From contig NC_063448.1 of NCBI RefSeq assembly GCF_020379485.1, forward strand, positions 44,773,218 through 44,837,217: a stretch of DNA of 64,000 nt, written 5' to 3'. Within the stretch, counting starts at the first letter, position 1; each line of letters starts with the position of its first letter. The position numbers and the translations under genes were made by a program. The notes below the pieces were generated by a model. The model saw nothing but the letters and a program-made list of their open reading frames with translations, had not been told where the DNA came from and did not search any database. This document shows positions 32,280-44,111 of the stretch, in pieces. The stretch comes from Brassica napus. Taxonomy: Eukaryota > Streptophyta > Magnoliopsida > Brassicales > Brassicaceae.

Positions 32280-32900
32280 AAGTTTTAAAACATGTTCATT
32301 GAATGAACTTGATGGCAAAACTGCAAAATTTTAGTCAATTGGCTGAATGACTCATGTTGGTGGTAAAAGAACCATGATTGGAATTCTTCATATTTGATTT
32401 CAATTATGGTTAACCATTGTTTGATGTCCAAAATAACAATAACACATGATGCTCCACAGATTTTGAGAAGTTCGCTAAACATTGGTTCTTCCACTCCATT
32501 CCATTTGAATTGGGGTTATACCGAACAATTGTGAGGTGGGGATATGACTACTACATCATATACAAGTCTGTCGTGGAATTTTGAGAATTTTGTTGTTAGA
32601 TGAGAGGGACCAGAGTTGGATTCACTGTCGTACCCAGTAATTCACACAATACTGGTAAGGTGAAAAAGTAACTTTCCCACTCTTGTTAAATATCAACTTA
32701 GGTTTGGCTGGTTTTCCTTTTTGTTCCTCCACTAGAACCTTTGAAAAATTAAATGCTTCTGCAAGACGTGGTTTGTATCCATTCCAAATCTGCCATTCTG
32801 ACTGGCCAAGAAGAATGAAAGGAGCATAATAACAAGGGAAATGAAAGCAGCAGATGCAGTAAGAAGAGTAGCAGTAAAGGGAACGTAAGGCCTAAGGCCC
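32280..32900 (-). pseudogene. Unrecognised coding-like remnant
   Basis: The minus strand has two stretches that read like coding sequence. Near 32830-32630 it includes WNGYKPRLAEAFNFSKVLVE and KPAKPKLIFNKSGKVTFS. At 32494-32285 it begins MEEPMFSELLKICG and ends HQVHSMNMF. They lie in different frames with no convincing splice connection, and I do not recognise the protein. It may be the tail of a decayed gene. Confidence 0.25.
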
Positions 32901-32997
32901 TTCCACTCTTTCTTGGCCTAGTTAATTGTATGTCAATGTAAATTTGTAGCTTGTTTGATTTACATATCCGATGGCCGTTAGTGACATTTTACATAAA

Positions 32998-33614
32998 CTA
33001 GGTGTTTTCCTGCACCATGTGCAGTAAAGAATTTTCAAAATCTAATGTATATTTAAAAATAAATTTATTAAATATTATATATTTTACTATTTTTTTACTA
33101 ATTTTTAATATAGATTTAATATATATTAAATCAATTTGCATAAAACTAATAAAAATTGTATAATTATCAAAAATTTAGCCTAAACAATATTTATAAAATT
33201 TGTAGATATATAAGAAACTAATGATTTTACGGTTAGATATTTAATTTTTTTTTAAATTTGTAGAAATTTTTGAAAGTTTTAGTAATACAAATTGTATAAT
33301 TATACAAAAATAATAACATTTCGAAATTTGAAAAGTTATATATGAATATATTTATTTTATAGATGATGTATGAGCTATTACCATATTTAAAAGAAGTTTA
33401 CCAAAAAAATATCAATACTAAATGTAATATATGAATTATTACCATATTCTAATAAGTTTGCCAAAAATATAAATCAACATTAAATAAAATTATCCATGTC
33501 ATATTTTTCCAGAAGCCATGTCATCAATTTTAGTAGTCATGTCATATTTGTTTTGTGAAATTGATCGTAAAAATGACATTTGGCAAAATCACTTCGCAAA
33601 TATAGCATAGGGGA
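32998..33614 (-). mobile_element. 617-bp non-autonomous Helitron (copy A)
   Basis: Minus-strand 5' end AAA|TCCCCTATGCTATATTTGCG at 33614. The 3' end is the perfect hairpin CTGCACATGGTGCAG, then GAAAACACCTAG, then T at 32998/32997. Flanks obey A|TC...CTAG|T. The interior is non-coding and AT-rich. It is the same family as the element at 37920-38531 in the opposite orientation. Confidence 0.88.
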
Positions 33615-34147
33615 TTTCACGAAGAGACCAATAAAAATCTTATATCTCATTTTTCGACGGCTAAATCTTAGTCAACAAAGAAAACAAACAAATCAACTTA
33701 ACGTACACATTACAGGTCTGAAATTTCCAATTTATCTTTTACAATACCAGTTTAAACTAACCAATATTGCATTTTGAACGAATTGCATATAAAATATAAG
33801 TAACTTTGATATTAAAACAATGAAAAAATATACGGGTTAGTCGCCCTTTCTCTGAACATAGCATAATCATTCCCACCTTTTATGTTTCTTTATCAAACGT
33901 AATTCAAATATGTGCAGTTTACAATGAAGCAACGAATAAAATAGTAAAAAACATTCTAAACCTTTTAGATACTTTCATGACGTGGCCGTCCTTTATTGGT
34001 CGTAAGATCTGTTTCCTTTTGCCGGCCATAAAAACTTGTCTTGACCACAAAGACAGGGACCACATATCCGGCGGAACATTCTCTTTTTCCGTAGTCTCAT
34101 CCCACGCGCTAAGACTGCACGTAATATCTTCCCCTCCTCGGCGCATC
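33615..34147. other. Downstream flank of WD40 gene
   Basis: AT-rich spacer containing the presumptive 3' UTR of the WD40 gene; no other feature seen. Confidence 0.4.
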
Positions 34148-35518
34148 TCAGCCAATCACCGGAGGCGCAGTCTCCGTCACGCGCCACACTTTCACCGATT
34201 TATCCAAGCTTCCACTATACACTATCCATCTTCCGTTGCTATCTTTCTCTGCCTCTTCCACCGCCGTCAAACACTTGACGGGTCCCACGTGGTCCATCAA
34301 CACCGAGAGACACGAGTGACTCCCATCGCCGTTCCTCCTCCACACGCAAATGTTCTTATCCGCTCCGCCGCTCAGCACCAGACTCCCGGCGGCGGCGAGG
34401 CAGAGCACCGCCATACGATGGCCGCGGAGAATCCCGCCGTGAGAAAGATTATTTTTCCCTTCCCAAAAATTAACGGAACCGTCAGAAGTTCCACAGTAAA
34501 CAACACACGCCGTTAAGTTAACCGCTAACGCCGTCACGGCGTTCTCTTGCTTCATTAACACGTTTACGAGGAAATGCTTCGTCCTTTTCCCTTGAAGCTC
34601 GCGTTTCCACACTTTCAAAGTTCCGTCGGCGGAGCCGGTGAACAGCAAGTCGTCGAACCCGGCGGCTACGGTGTTGATGGCGTCGTCATGAGCTTGAATC
34701 GATTCTAGGCATTTCGAGTCGGAGAGTCTCCAGACTTTGAGAGTCTTGTCCCACGAACCGGAGTAGAGTAAACCGAGCTCCTCGTTCAAGCTTAGACACG
34801 AAACGGCGTCGTAGTGTCGTATCTTCAAAACATTTTTATGGCGACGTACCTCGACATAGTTCTTCGGGTTCACGGATTTGGTCAGAAACTGCTTCGTACT
34901 CGGTAAGCTCCCGATTCGTGAATATACTCCGGTTCTTTTCTTTGACCCTCTCCAAATTCGGATTTTACCGTCTTGATGACCGGTAAAAATCCGGTTATTT
35001 CCGGTTATCACAATCGCTTTAACTGAACCACTTGTTGATTTAAAACCGGCGAAGTCCTTGAGATCTTTCCAGACCCGAATGTTCTTGGAATCGGATCCAG
35101 TGAATAGAAGATCTCCTGAAGCAGCCAACGAGTAGACATGACCTTCTTGCCTTACGATCGTACCGATCAAACCGTTGGCTGAATCATCATCCACGTTTGG
35201 GGTCGTCTGGTAGATCCAAGGAGACTTGTAATACGGAGAGTAAGTCTGGTTCCACGGAGATGGAGACATAGTGGGCGTTGTTGTTGTGTCCGTGTAGTAT
35301 GGAGAATAAGTCTGATTCCATGGAGATGGGACCTGGTTTGGAGACGAGTCGCCGCTGGTGTTCGAAGCATTGCTTTGACGTTGTTGGTTATTGACGCTGG
35401 TGCTGGTAGGATCGATGACATCAGCACCATGACTCTGTTCTTCTTCGTCGGTGTTTAAGAAAGCAGCGAAAGTGGGTCTCCGGTGATGAGTACCATTGGT
35501 TTCTGCAGCTATAACCAT
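34148..35518 (-). CDS. WD40-repeat protein (JINGUBANG-like, At3g18950-like)
   Basis: A single exon of 456 codons plus stop on the minus strand. The first ATG is at 35518 ([17 protein letters not shown]); open codons upstream to 35539 lack an ATG. A Ser/Thr/Gln-rich N-terminus holds two near-identical [12 protein letters not shown] motifs. Seven WD40 blades follow, e.g. [40 protein letters not shown] and [20 protein letters not shown]. The last blade is [13 protein letters not shown]. This is the plant WD40 subfamily that includes JINGUBANG; members act as protein-interaction scaffolds and no catalytic role is expected. It sits between two inverted Helitron copies. Its position between B3 and PAC2 matches Arabidopsis order, so it is in place, not captured. 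Confidence 0.92.
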   Translation of the reverse strand: MVIAAETNGTHHRRPTFAAFLNTDEEEQSHGADVIDPTSTSVNNQQRQSNASNTSGDSSPNQVPSPWNQTYSPYYTDTTTTPTMSPSPWNQTYSPYYKSPWIYQTTPNVDDDSANGLIGTIVRQEGHVYSLAASGDLLFTGSDSKNIRVWKDLKDFAGFKSTSGSVKAIVITGNNRIFTGHQDGKIRIWRGSKKRTGVYSRIGSLPSTKQFLTKSVNPKNYVEVRRHKNVLKIRHYDAVSCLSLNEELGLLYSGSWDKTLKVWRLSDSKCLESIQAHDDAINTVAAGFDDLLFTGSADGTLKVWKRELQGKRTKHFLVNVLMKQENAVTALAVNLTACVVYCGTSDGSVNFWEGKNNLSHGGILRGHRMAVLCLAAAGSLVLSGGADKNICVWRRNGDGSHSCLSVLMDHVGPVKCLTAVEEAEKDSNGRWIVYSGSLDKSVKVWRVTETAPPVIG

Positions 35519-35702
35519 ATTTTCCTCTTGATTAGACAAAGAAATGAAGAAAGCTATAAAAGGAGTTGTTGTGGGGTTTGTGTTTTCTTTAAAGAGTTTT
35601 AATTTCGTTGTCGTGTGGGGGAAATTTTGAGGGGAAAAAAAGTTTGAAATTGGTGAGATTTTTAGAAATAAAAGAGAGGAAGAGGAAGTTTGGTTGGGAT
35701 TA

Positions 35703-35712
35703 TATATAGAGA
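35703..35712 (-). promoter_or_regulatory. Candidate TATA box of WD40 gene
   Basis: On the minus strand TCTATATATA lies about 185 bp upstream of the ATG at 35518, followed by pyrimidine-rich leader. Position and sequence fit a plant TATA box; not tested. Confidence 0.45.
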
Positions 35713-35984
35713 AGCTGAAGGAGTAAAAGTTGGTGAGCGGACGACGTGGGTTACTGACGCGTGGCTTTGAGACTTGAGACGTGACCGTCGCATAGAGCTT
35801 TAAAACTGGATTAGTCCACGTTCATTAGCCCATATCAATTTGTCCATTTAGTGTTTGCGGTCAGAAATTGACCATATCCATTAAGAACTATGTCTATTAA
35901 AGACTAGACCTACTAACACACGTGTTTACATGGACTGTCATGAAGTCCATAATAGACCTTATAAGAAAAGTTTAAATTTTGCAG

Positions 35985-36525
35985 TTTTAGCAAAAAAGTC
36001 AATTTTGCGATTGTGGCGGGGAAAATCGATTTTTTGGTTTTAACAAAAAAAAAACAGATTTTCCGATTTTGGCGAGAAACCCCGATTTTGAGGTTTTAAC
36101 GGGAAAACTCGATTTTTGTGGTTTTAGGGGGAAAACTCGATTTTGCGGTTTTGGCAGGAAAACTCGATTTTTGGTTTTAGCGGGAAAACTCGATTTTGCG
36201 GTTTTGACGGAAAAACTCGACTTTGCGGTTTTGGCGAGAAAACTTGATTTTGCGATTTTGACGGGAAAACTCGATTTTGTGGTTTTGACGGAAAAACTCG
36301 ATTTCCGGTTTTGGCGGAAAAAACAATTTTTGGTTTTGGCGGGAAAACTCGATTTTACGATTTTGGTAAGAAACTTCGATTTTGTGGTTTTGGCGAAAAT
36401 TTTGATTTTGCGATTTTAGCTGGAATACTTGATTTTATGGTTTTGACAAAAAAAAACTTAATATTAAGATTTTTGCGGAAAAAAACGATTTTACGATTTT
36501 GGCGGAAAAACTCAGATTTTAGAAA
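35985..36525 (+). repeat. Minisatellite of E2F-site-like units
   Basis: About 17 degenerate tandem units of roughly 28-30 bp occur, with the core GATTTTGCGGTTTTGGCGGGAAAACTC. One unit (36335-36346) is a perfect match to the E2F consensus, TTTGGCGGGAAA. Many others differ by one or two bases, e.g. TTTAGCGGGAAA, TTTGACGGGAAA and TTTGGCGAGAAA. The array starts about 470 bp upstream of the WD40 start codon. A 116-codon open frame across the array (36069-36419) is a by-product of the repeat. Confidence 0.85.
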
Positions 36526-36544
36526 CCTTAGCTTTTTGTGACCA

Positions 36545-37919
36545 TTGGACCGCTCATGTTCAAATAGTCTAAATACATTAACGCCCATTACCCATTGATC
36601 ATGTGATTCTTTTCCATTTATAATCTATATGGACAAATAAATATCACCAAATTAGATTCATTTATATTTGGAGATAGATAACCAATGTTCAGTCCGTCCA
36701 TTTGACAGCTATACCGTCACATACCCTAAACGCCAGTTTTCACATGAGACCGTATTGACCATAATCAAAATTAAGACTGCGTAATCAACACTTCTTATGG
36801 ATTCTCTTTTGTTTAAAAATCAACATTTTAAATGGCGTTAAAGAAATTTTTTTGCTTTGTTGATTTGAAGAGTGGACGGTTACAAGGCAATATTCAAATT
36901 TTACTTCATTTTGAAATGGAATAGTAATACATTATACATTTGTGATAAACCAAAAATAATTGCATTATTTCATTTATAGAATAAATTCATTTATTACTAC
37001 GTAAGAATATAAAATAAAACAACATTAGAGAAAAATTTACTTCAAATTCTATTTTACAGTAAAAAAATGAAATTGTAGATGCTCTTGTGTGTATTAGGTT
37101 TTATGCTGTTATGGTTATGTATAAAACTGATTCGAATAATAAACAGATTAAATTGATGTACAGTTAGCTACAAACTGAATGATTATTGATTGACTATACA
37201 TTTTCACACTTTCTGTTCTAATAAGATACCAGAGTATAAGGCTAGTTTATCTAATTTTCTTACAATTTGTTCATCATCTTTATCTTAATTTTGTTAGGCT
37301 TACTGCATGATTACTTTGTATATATTCTGAAACTTAGTTACATCGAGTTTTTAAAATCTTTTAATCATTTCAAATATGAACTCTTCAAACTGTTAACTAG
37401 ACAATCATTTGTTATTTTGAAATTAAAACTAGTACCAAAGAAAAGGTATATATGAAGCTCATTAACAACGACAACAGCAACAACCTATACAACTATTCAA
37501 AAGCATTAAGTTTAAACGTAATGCATATTAATATTGGTCTGGCAATGTGAAAATACTTGTAACATGAGATGCGTCCGTACAAAGATTCGAGTTTTTCCTA
37601 AGAAGTGGGTTTGGACAATTCATAGTAATAGAAGAAACAAGACAAAGCGTGTGTGCCTATGTTGGCGGCTGATCATCTTCACACGGTGCATAATATTAAC
37701 ATTACATAACGGTAACACTATTTTCCAAGCGGTATTGATTTTTATTACGAGGGACCGACGGCGACCATTTTGGAAACAAGAAAAACGAATAGGAAAGAAA
37801 CGTAAAAGAATAAAATTGCAGGAACGAAAATGAATGGTTGTTCCATCTCAAATTTGACAAGAAATAATTTTGTTCTTTATTTCTCTAAAAAAAGAATGAC
37901 GGGGAATGAAAAGGAAAAA
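36545..37919. other. Gene-free interval
   Basis: AT-rich unique-looking sequence. Short open frames (such as 37534-37833) lack any family signature and I take them as chance. Confidence 0.5.
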
Positions 37920-38531
37920 TCCTCTAGACTATATTTGCGAAGTGATTTTGCCACATGTTCTTTTTACAATCAATTTCACAAAATAAATATGACATGGCTA
38001 CTGAAATTGATGACATGGCTTCCGCAAAAATATGACATGGATAATTTCATTTAATGTTGATTTATATTTTTGGCAAACTTATTAGAATATGGTAATAATT
38101 CATATATTACATTTAATATTGATATTTTTTTGGGTAAACTTTTTTAAAATATGGTAATAGCTCATACATCATCTATAAAATAAATATATTCATATATAAC
38201 ATTTCAAATTTCGAAATATTATTATTTTGTATACTTATACAATTTGTATTACTAAAGCTTTCAAAAAAATTTACAATTTTTTTTAAATTTAAATATCTAA
38301 TCGTAAGATCATTAGTCTTATATATCTACAAATTTTATAAATATTGTTTAGGTTAAATATTTGATAATTATACAATTTTATATTATTTTTATTAGTTTTA
38401 TACAAATTGTTTTACTATATATCAAATCTATAAAAAATAGTAAAATCTATAAAATTTAATAAAATTTATTTTTAAATATAAGTTAGATTTTAAAAAAAAA
38501 TTACTGCACATAGTATAGGAAAACACCTAAT
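37920..38531 (+). mobile_element. 612-bp non-autonomous Helitron (copy B)
   Basis: Plus-strand 5' end AAA|TCCTCTAGACTATATTTGCG at 37920. The 3' end CTGCACATAGTATAGGAAAA...CACCTAA|T finishes at 38531; the hairpin is degraded compared with copy A. Both ends fit A|TC...CTRR|T. It aligns over its whole length with copy A (32998-33614) in inverse orientation. Confidence 0.85.
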
Positions 38532-38980
38532 TATTTCTTATAAAAGGTAATTTTTTTTAGGAACATTATTCTTTATCGTTTTTTGATCACCATTAGTACC
38601 CTTGGTTTATAAGTTTTTAATATTTTGACATGTGAGAGAGCAAAAAAGGTTTTCTTCCGGATGTTGACTTTTCTGACTGCCCATGAAAGATAGAAAGTTT
38701 CCCAAAGTTTGATGGGCCTCCGATATTTTTCTTTGTTAAAATCGTCTACTCGTACAAATTAAGCAAGTTGCAAACGGCAAAAGAATACACAAAAAAGCGA
38801 GTTGCAAAACTTTTTTTTCTCTATTGTTGCAATGTGTTTTTGTTTTTAAAAGTTTATCGAACACAACCTATCAACGACTCTGTCTCTCAAACTATTCACA
38901 GCTGGTCTTATTCGTGTTGATTGACTTTCATTGCTAAAGAAGAAGATATTTTCTACGTAAAGTACTTTTTAGTATATCTT

Positions 38981-38998
38981 GGGGGGGGGGGTGGGGGG
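38981..38998 (+). other. G-run with quadruplex potential
   Basis: Eleven G, one T, then six G in an AT-rich setting. It could fold as a G-quadruplex or simply be a slippage-prone homopolymer. Confidence 0.6.
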
Positions 38999-39130
38999 TG
39001 ACTATGGGAATCTTCTATAACGTATGAGTTCGTACATATAATTATTCAATTTAGACGGGTCTGGTCGTCTAGATCTTGTGGCACTCAATTTAAGACAAAA
39101 CAATAAATGAGTTTGGGGGATTTGGTCCGA

Positions 39131-40795
39131 TCCAGTCTAGGCGGCACCTAGGCCCCCGCCTAGGCAGCAACTCGGTCCTATCCGAAACGATTTTCTTAAA
39201 ATCCGATTTATACCGATTTATATGATTCAAATTGGTTTAAACTGTTATAAATCGGTTAAAATTGGTTAAAAATGATCTAAAATTGTCTTTTTTTTTTGTC
39301 GACAACATTACAGACTCATATTGACTCTGTAAACCACACCGGGAGATATTGATCCATGTGAACGACGAAAGACGTTTGTTTCCTGACACTGCGTGCTAGG
39401 TTATCCGCCTTTGTATTTTGCGTTCTTGGTGCATGTATAATTTCTGATCGTGTGAAGCTCTCTTTCAGACTCTTGATATCTTCCAAATAACTTGCAAAAG
39501 CTGGCCACTCTTCTGGTTCTGAAACCATCTTCACCAATTGAGAACAATCCGTTGCAAACGTAACCTGGAGTTGACGTAAATTCTTCATACATCCATAGCC
39601 CATAGTAGCGCCTCCATCTCTGCATGCAAGGGAGTTAAAGAAGCTCTTACATTCCTGGCTCCCATTAGACCTTCAAAACCTTCTAAAGTACTGAACCAAC
39701 CCTGACCAGAGAACATATCCCCCTCTTTCCATGATCCATCAGTAAAACACCATCTTCCAGGAATTGACGGCAGAGATGCATGAACCTGTGTTCCCGTGTT
39801 CTGGTCCTTCAAAATCTGTGCCTCTGCCCAGAGTGTGGATTCCGTTTCTGCCAACTTAAGAGTGTCCCTAGGGTCCATATCCAGATTACTAAAAACCTTA
39901 TTATTTCTTCCTTTCCAGATGTGTCAAAGTATCCAAGCAAAATGATGATCCTCCATCGGTGGAACAACTCTCCAGAAAAGGTGATCCATGTTTGTAAATA
40001 TAGAGCTTGTTGGGAAAATAATTGGATTTGTTGGTATTTTTGACAGCGCCCAAACCTGAATTGCTGGAGGACACTCAAAAAACACATGGTTAATCGACTC
40101 CTCATCCGCTCCACATCTTGCACAACATATATCTCCTTGGATCCCTCGCACCTGCAAATTCTTCTTAACTACAATACACCCTGAAACCAATTGCCAAAGA
40201 AAATGTTTTATTTTTGGTGGGCACCTTAGTTTCCAACAAAATGCCTTCAAAACATAAATTGTAGGTCCAATTAATACTGGTGATCTTTCCCTATCCGGGT
40301 AAATCCTCTCTACTTGATATCTTGATTTAACCGTAAATTTTCCATTATTTGTGAAATGTCATCCTTCCCTATCAACCAACTGGTTTCTGCTCAGTGGTAT
40401 GCTCTCTATGATTTTCACATACTGTGGGTCTACAAAAGTACGAATAACTTGCGAATTCCATTTTCGCGAAGTGGAATCAATAAGGGAATCCACAGTAAGG
40501 TCTGAAATCTAAAAATGTCTATATATGTTAAATAAAGCAATAATATTATTACAAATCTACAAATTTGTCTACTTTCTTCTGTTTTGTATGTCTAATTTTG
40601 ATAATTCATCACAATCATTTTATAATTAAACTTAAAAACTAAAATATGTTATACAAATGTATAAAATATATAAAATAAATCAACAATTTGCTAACGCCTA
40701 GGCCTCGCCTAAGTCCCGAATAATCCGCATAGTCGCTAGTCTTCTATAAAGCGTCTAGTTACCACCTAGCGATTTTTAGAATATTGGTTTCTAAT
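39131..40795. mobile_element. MITE with CTAGGCG termini, split by a LINE
   Basis: The left part (39131-39287) carries TCTAGGCGGCACCTAGG, CGCCTAGGCAGC and repeated ATCGGTTAAAATTGG words. The right part (40507-40795) ends with GCCTAGGCCTCGCC...CACCTAGCGATTTTTAGAATATTGG. The right end matches the small element at 29264-29368. A LINE is inserted between the parts. The left terminus is incomplete. Confidence 0.55.
39288..40506 (-). mobile_element. 5'-truncated LINE (zf-RVT and RNase H) inside a MITE
   Basis: The minus strand begins in a zf-RVT domain (KIKHFLWQLVSGC, CARCGADEESINHVFFECPP; 40250-39924). It continues into an RNase H domain (CFTDGSWKEG, HAEMEALLWAM, FATDCSQLVKMV, NTKADNLARSVR; 39878-39316) and ends in poly(A) (39288-39297 as T). 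Catalytic-type acidic residues of RNase H are present, but the frame is shifted between pieces. Flanks ATCTAAAATTGTC (39275-39287) and ATCTAAAAATGTC (40507-40519) are 13-bp target duplications with one mismatch. Length 1,219 bp. Confidence 0.88.
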
Positions 40796-40799
40796 GAAC

Positions 40800-42161
40800 A
40801 TATATATGCCTCATTTGTATGCATCTAACGATCTTTAATTTAAAATAAATAATTTATATCATCTCGTCGACCAGATAAAAATTTCTAAAAATGGATTTTA
40901 GTTGGTAACTAACAAAAGACTTACAAACTAACATAGGACTTATAAACTAACATAAGACTTACCAACTCAACTAAAACAAAATTGTTGCTCTTTTGGCACC
41001 CTGCTTTGAAAAGCTTCTTAGATGCTAGGATTTGATTCTGCAGAACTGCAGAACTTTTGTATCCCTTGTATCATTAGTTTCTAATGAAAACTCACATACT
41101 TCACACAAAAAAAACTAACCTAAAACTTTTTCATCATTTAATTTGTATAACGTTAAATTATGGTAATAAATCTCGATTCAAAACTACCCGAATCAAAACT
41201 TTAGATTCCTATTCTAAGTCATTTTAATTTTTTTTTTTTTTTTGCTAAAATTTGGAAGTCATTTTAATTTTGATGTTTATAACCCAATCTACCTATTTTT
41301 TTCCTGAAACACAACCCAATCTACCTTGAATCTTGATTATTCATGTTAAAGTAAATGGAAATCGCGACATTCGAAGTGATCCGATCCTCTATTGTCAACC
41401 CCCTAATAAAATTGAAAACGATTCTTTCACAGCTAAGAGCTACCACAGTTTTGACATTTTAGGGTTTCATAAAGATAATATCATCGTTTACCTTTTCCAA
41501 TAATTAGTATCAGAAAAAATGGTAAATGTCAATGGTCATGGCCGCGAATTCTATAACGACTGCGTTCTTAAAGACGTTTGTCAGTATGTGACCCATCGAA
41601 TCCCAAAGCCTTTTACATTCACACGCGATACATCTGGTGGACGTTACTGTTACGATATGATCAATGCAAAACGAAGTTTATATTTATACGATTAAATCGA
41701 ATATTCGATGTTCAAAGAGGTATGACCAAAACTATAATACATATTAGTATATTACCATAGATCTCCTTCAATTTCCGTTAAACCACGATTCCTAGATCGA
41801 GCTTGAAAGATTCGGAATGCAATTGTCACTTTCAGTAACCAGAACGAACCACCGTTTTAATCAGACAAAATTACACTTTTTCTCCATTAGGAGTAGTTTA
41901 CATTTTGCACGCCATTCATTTGATCACACGACATGCATATTATGTGATAAGTTTGAATTACGCAGTCGCTATCTAATAATATAACAATATTTCCACAAAA
42001 TAGTAAATCGTTGTCATGAAAATAACTATGGTACGTACTCATGCCGTCACAACTGTGGCAAGAGTACAATCCCCATATATACACAATACCAATTACAGAT
42101 ATGCTAATGATACTATAAATTTTACCAACGTACGTACATAATACTAGTATAATACTAACAA
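40800..42161. other. Gene-free interval
   Basis: AT-rich sequence with no open frame carrying a recognisable domain and no bounded transposon. Confidence 0.5.
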
Positions 42162-43627
42162 CTAGACCCTGATCCGCGCATCAGGACAGATATGAATTTT
42201 CGGTTTATGGTTATTTATTTAACTAAATGATGTATTTGTAATATTTGATGTATTATATTCACCAAGTAAATAATTTTTTGGCATCTTAAACCATCTATTT
42301 ATGATGAATATTCGATATCATATACAAAATTGAACAAATAGACGTAATTAGATAATTGTAGACGATATATAAAAACAATGGTTATTAATGTAAAATATGA
42401 AGAAATATTATATCATGACTAAGTATGGCATAAAAGATTATAAATTAGTTATACATGTTTAAAGAAAATAAAATGATTTTTAAACTTCTATGAAAAATTT
42501 AACATATAAAAAGGGTGATGAATTAGTCATCAAATTGTAAATAATTTCATACTTTTGTTAATAATAAATTATTTATATTCTTTGTTTTTGTCAAGATAAT
42601 TATTAAATGTCCATAACATTAATATGTTAAAATGTCATATTATGAAAGTCCATGTTGTAACCGTTTTTTTTCCGGGAAGTGTAACAAAAAAAAATTACCT
42701 TTAACTTTTCGTTTTTTTTTAAGTTCTGTGTCGGTAAAATATTAAAAAAATCTCTCTATCTTTTTCAATGTTCAATTTGAAGATTATTATGCGAAAATCA
42801 TACGAAAATATAGGCAATTGGTTGGAATCTCTATATCTTTATATTCCTATAAATTTTAAATTTATTGTTTCCTCTTCTGCAAGCAAATCAATTACCGAAG
42901 TAATAGATCAATTGGTTGAAATCAAATATATTCTTATAATTAGTGTAATTATGGTTACAGTTTCTATATTTAGTAGGTACATTAAAAATACGACTTTGAA
43001 GATATTATGTTTTGATTAATAGAAGATATTGGATTTTGAGTTTGCATTTATTGATTTGTTTTTTTATAAAGCTTAGAAAATCAGTGGGATGATTGGTTGG
43101 TTGATACATCCTATAAAGAAAACGAAAACTATAGGTGGTTTGACTATTGTACATCGATCGATGCATGATGTAAGTTGACTATATAAAACTTGAGCATGAT
43201 CATTTCAAACTAAAGTATAGGTAGGTTATATGCATTTGTTATATTGTAGTTAATATATTTTAAATATTACATAAGTCAAGTGATTCATGTTTTCGTAAAA
43301 ATAAAATTCAAGTTCATTATTGGGCCGTACTCGTCCGTAATAAGCTACGTTAAATATGATGTATTTTTAGGTTCATTTAATGACATTAAATTTAAATTTC
43401 ATTAAGGAAAACTCATTAATTTAACTGGAAAAGACAAGCATTAAAATAGGTAGGTTCATTTAATGACATTAAATTTAAATTTGATTAAGAAAAACTCATT
43501 AATTTAACTGAAAAAGACAAACATTAAAATAAGTAGTTTAAATTAATTCTCAGTGACATGGAAGTGTAAATAAGTTAGAAAACTTAGGGGTATTTTTTAA
43601 TGGGTACTTCTCTTTTAATAATATAGA
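42162..43627 (-). mobile_element. 1,466-bp non-autonomous Helitron
   Basis: Minus-strand 5' end AA|TCTATATTATTAAAAGAG at 43627. The 3' end is hairpin CCTGATGCGCGGATCAGG, then GTCTAG, then T at 42162/42161. Flanks close to CTAACAA/TTATCATT with an A/T insertion site. No long coding region; a 83-codon frame (42768-43019) has no known domain. The 5' sequence TCTATATTATTAAAAGAGAA is a common Brassicaceae Helitron start. Confidence 0.88.
43370..43535 (+). repeat. 83-bp direct tandem repeat within the Helitron
   Basis: Two adjacent copies (43370-43452 and 43453-43535) start GGTTCATTTAATGACATTAA and differ at a handful of positions. They lie close to the Helitron 5' end. Confidence 0.85.
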
Positions 43628-44070
43628 TTATCATTATTATGAAAACGCCATTATTTCTTTGGAGGTTCTTCACAGGACAGCCATACCAATGGAAGAATAA
43701 ACAAATTTGTGTTACCCAGTAGTGGGGAGTTCTGAGATAGTTACATATGGGATATTTTCCTTCTTTTTGCATGGCTTAACTGATCCTAGTCGATATGCCG
43801 TCTGAATAGAATCTGAACTTTCTATATATAATGACAGAAACTTTAGTGAATTTAAAATGTAGATATATAGACACATCTAAACAAAGTACTTTGTGATTTT
43901 TCTTGAAGTGCTTATATGATTTTCCCATTAAATATAGTGAAAAGTATTAGATATGACACATACAAAGCTCTCATTAGCTTCCATAATTAAATCAATAATA
44001 CGAAGGGAGCATGGAAGTCAAAGGACTGATCATACAGAGTATTAGATTTGGTAGACTGAAATAAGCTAGT

Positions 44071-44074
<4 letters not shown>

Positions 44075-44107
<33 letters not shown>
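44075..44107. repeat. (TA)n microsatellite
   Basis: About 16 uninterrupted TA units. Confidence 0.95.

Positions 44108-44111
<4 letters not shown>

Noticed and set aside
36069..36419. 116-codon open frame of KLDFxVL-like repeats
   Set aside because: It is produced by the 28-30 bp minisatellite; units are degenerate, frames change, and no known domain is present.
37534..37833. 99-codon open frame
   Set aside because: Composition is ordinary AT-rich intergenic, with no domain and no collinear gene expected.
32998..38531. A single large foldback or Mutator-like element that captured the WD40 gene
   Set aside because: Each inverted arm has complete Helitron 5' and 3' ends with its own A/T flanks, and the WD40 gene sits in its expected collinear place.
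42768..43019. 83-codon hydrophobic frame
   Set aside because: It lies inside a non-autonomous Helitron, is AT-biased and matches nothing I know.
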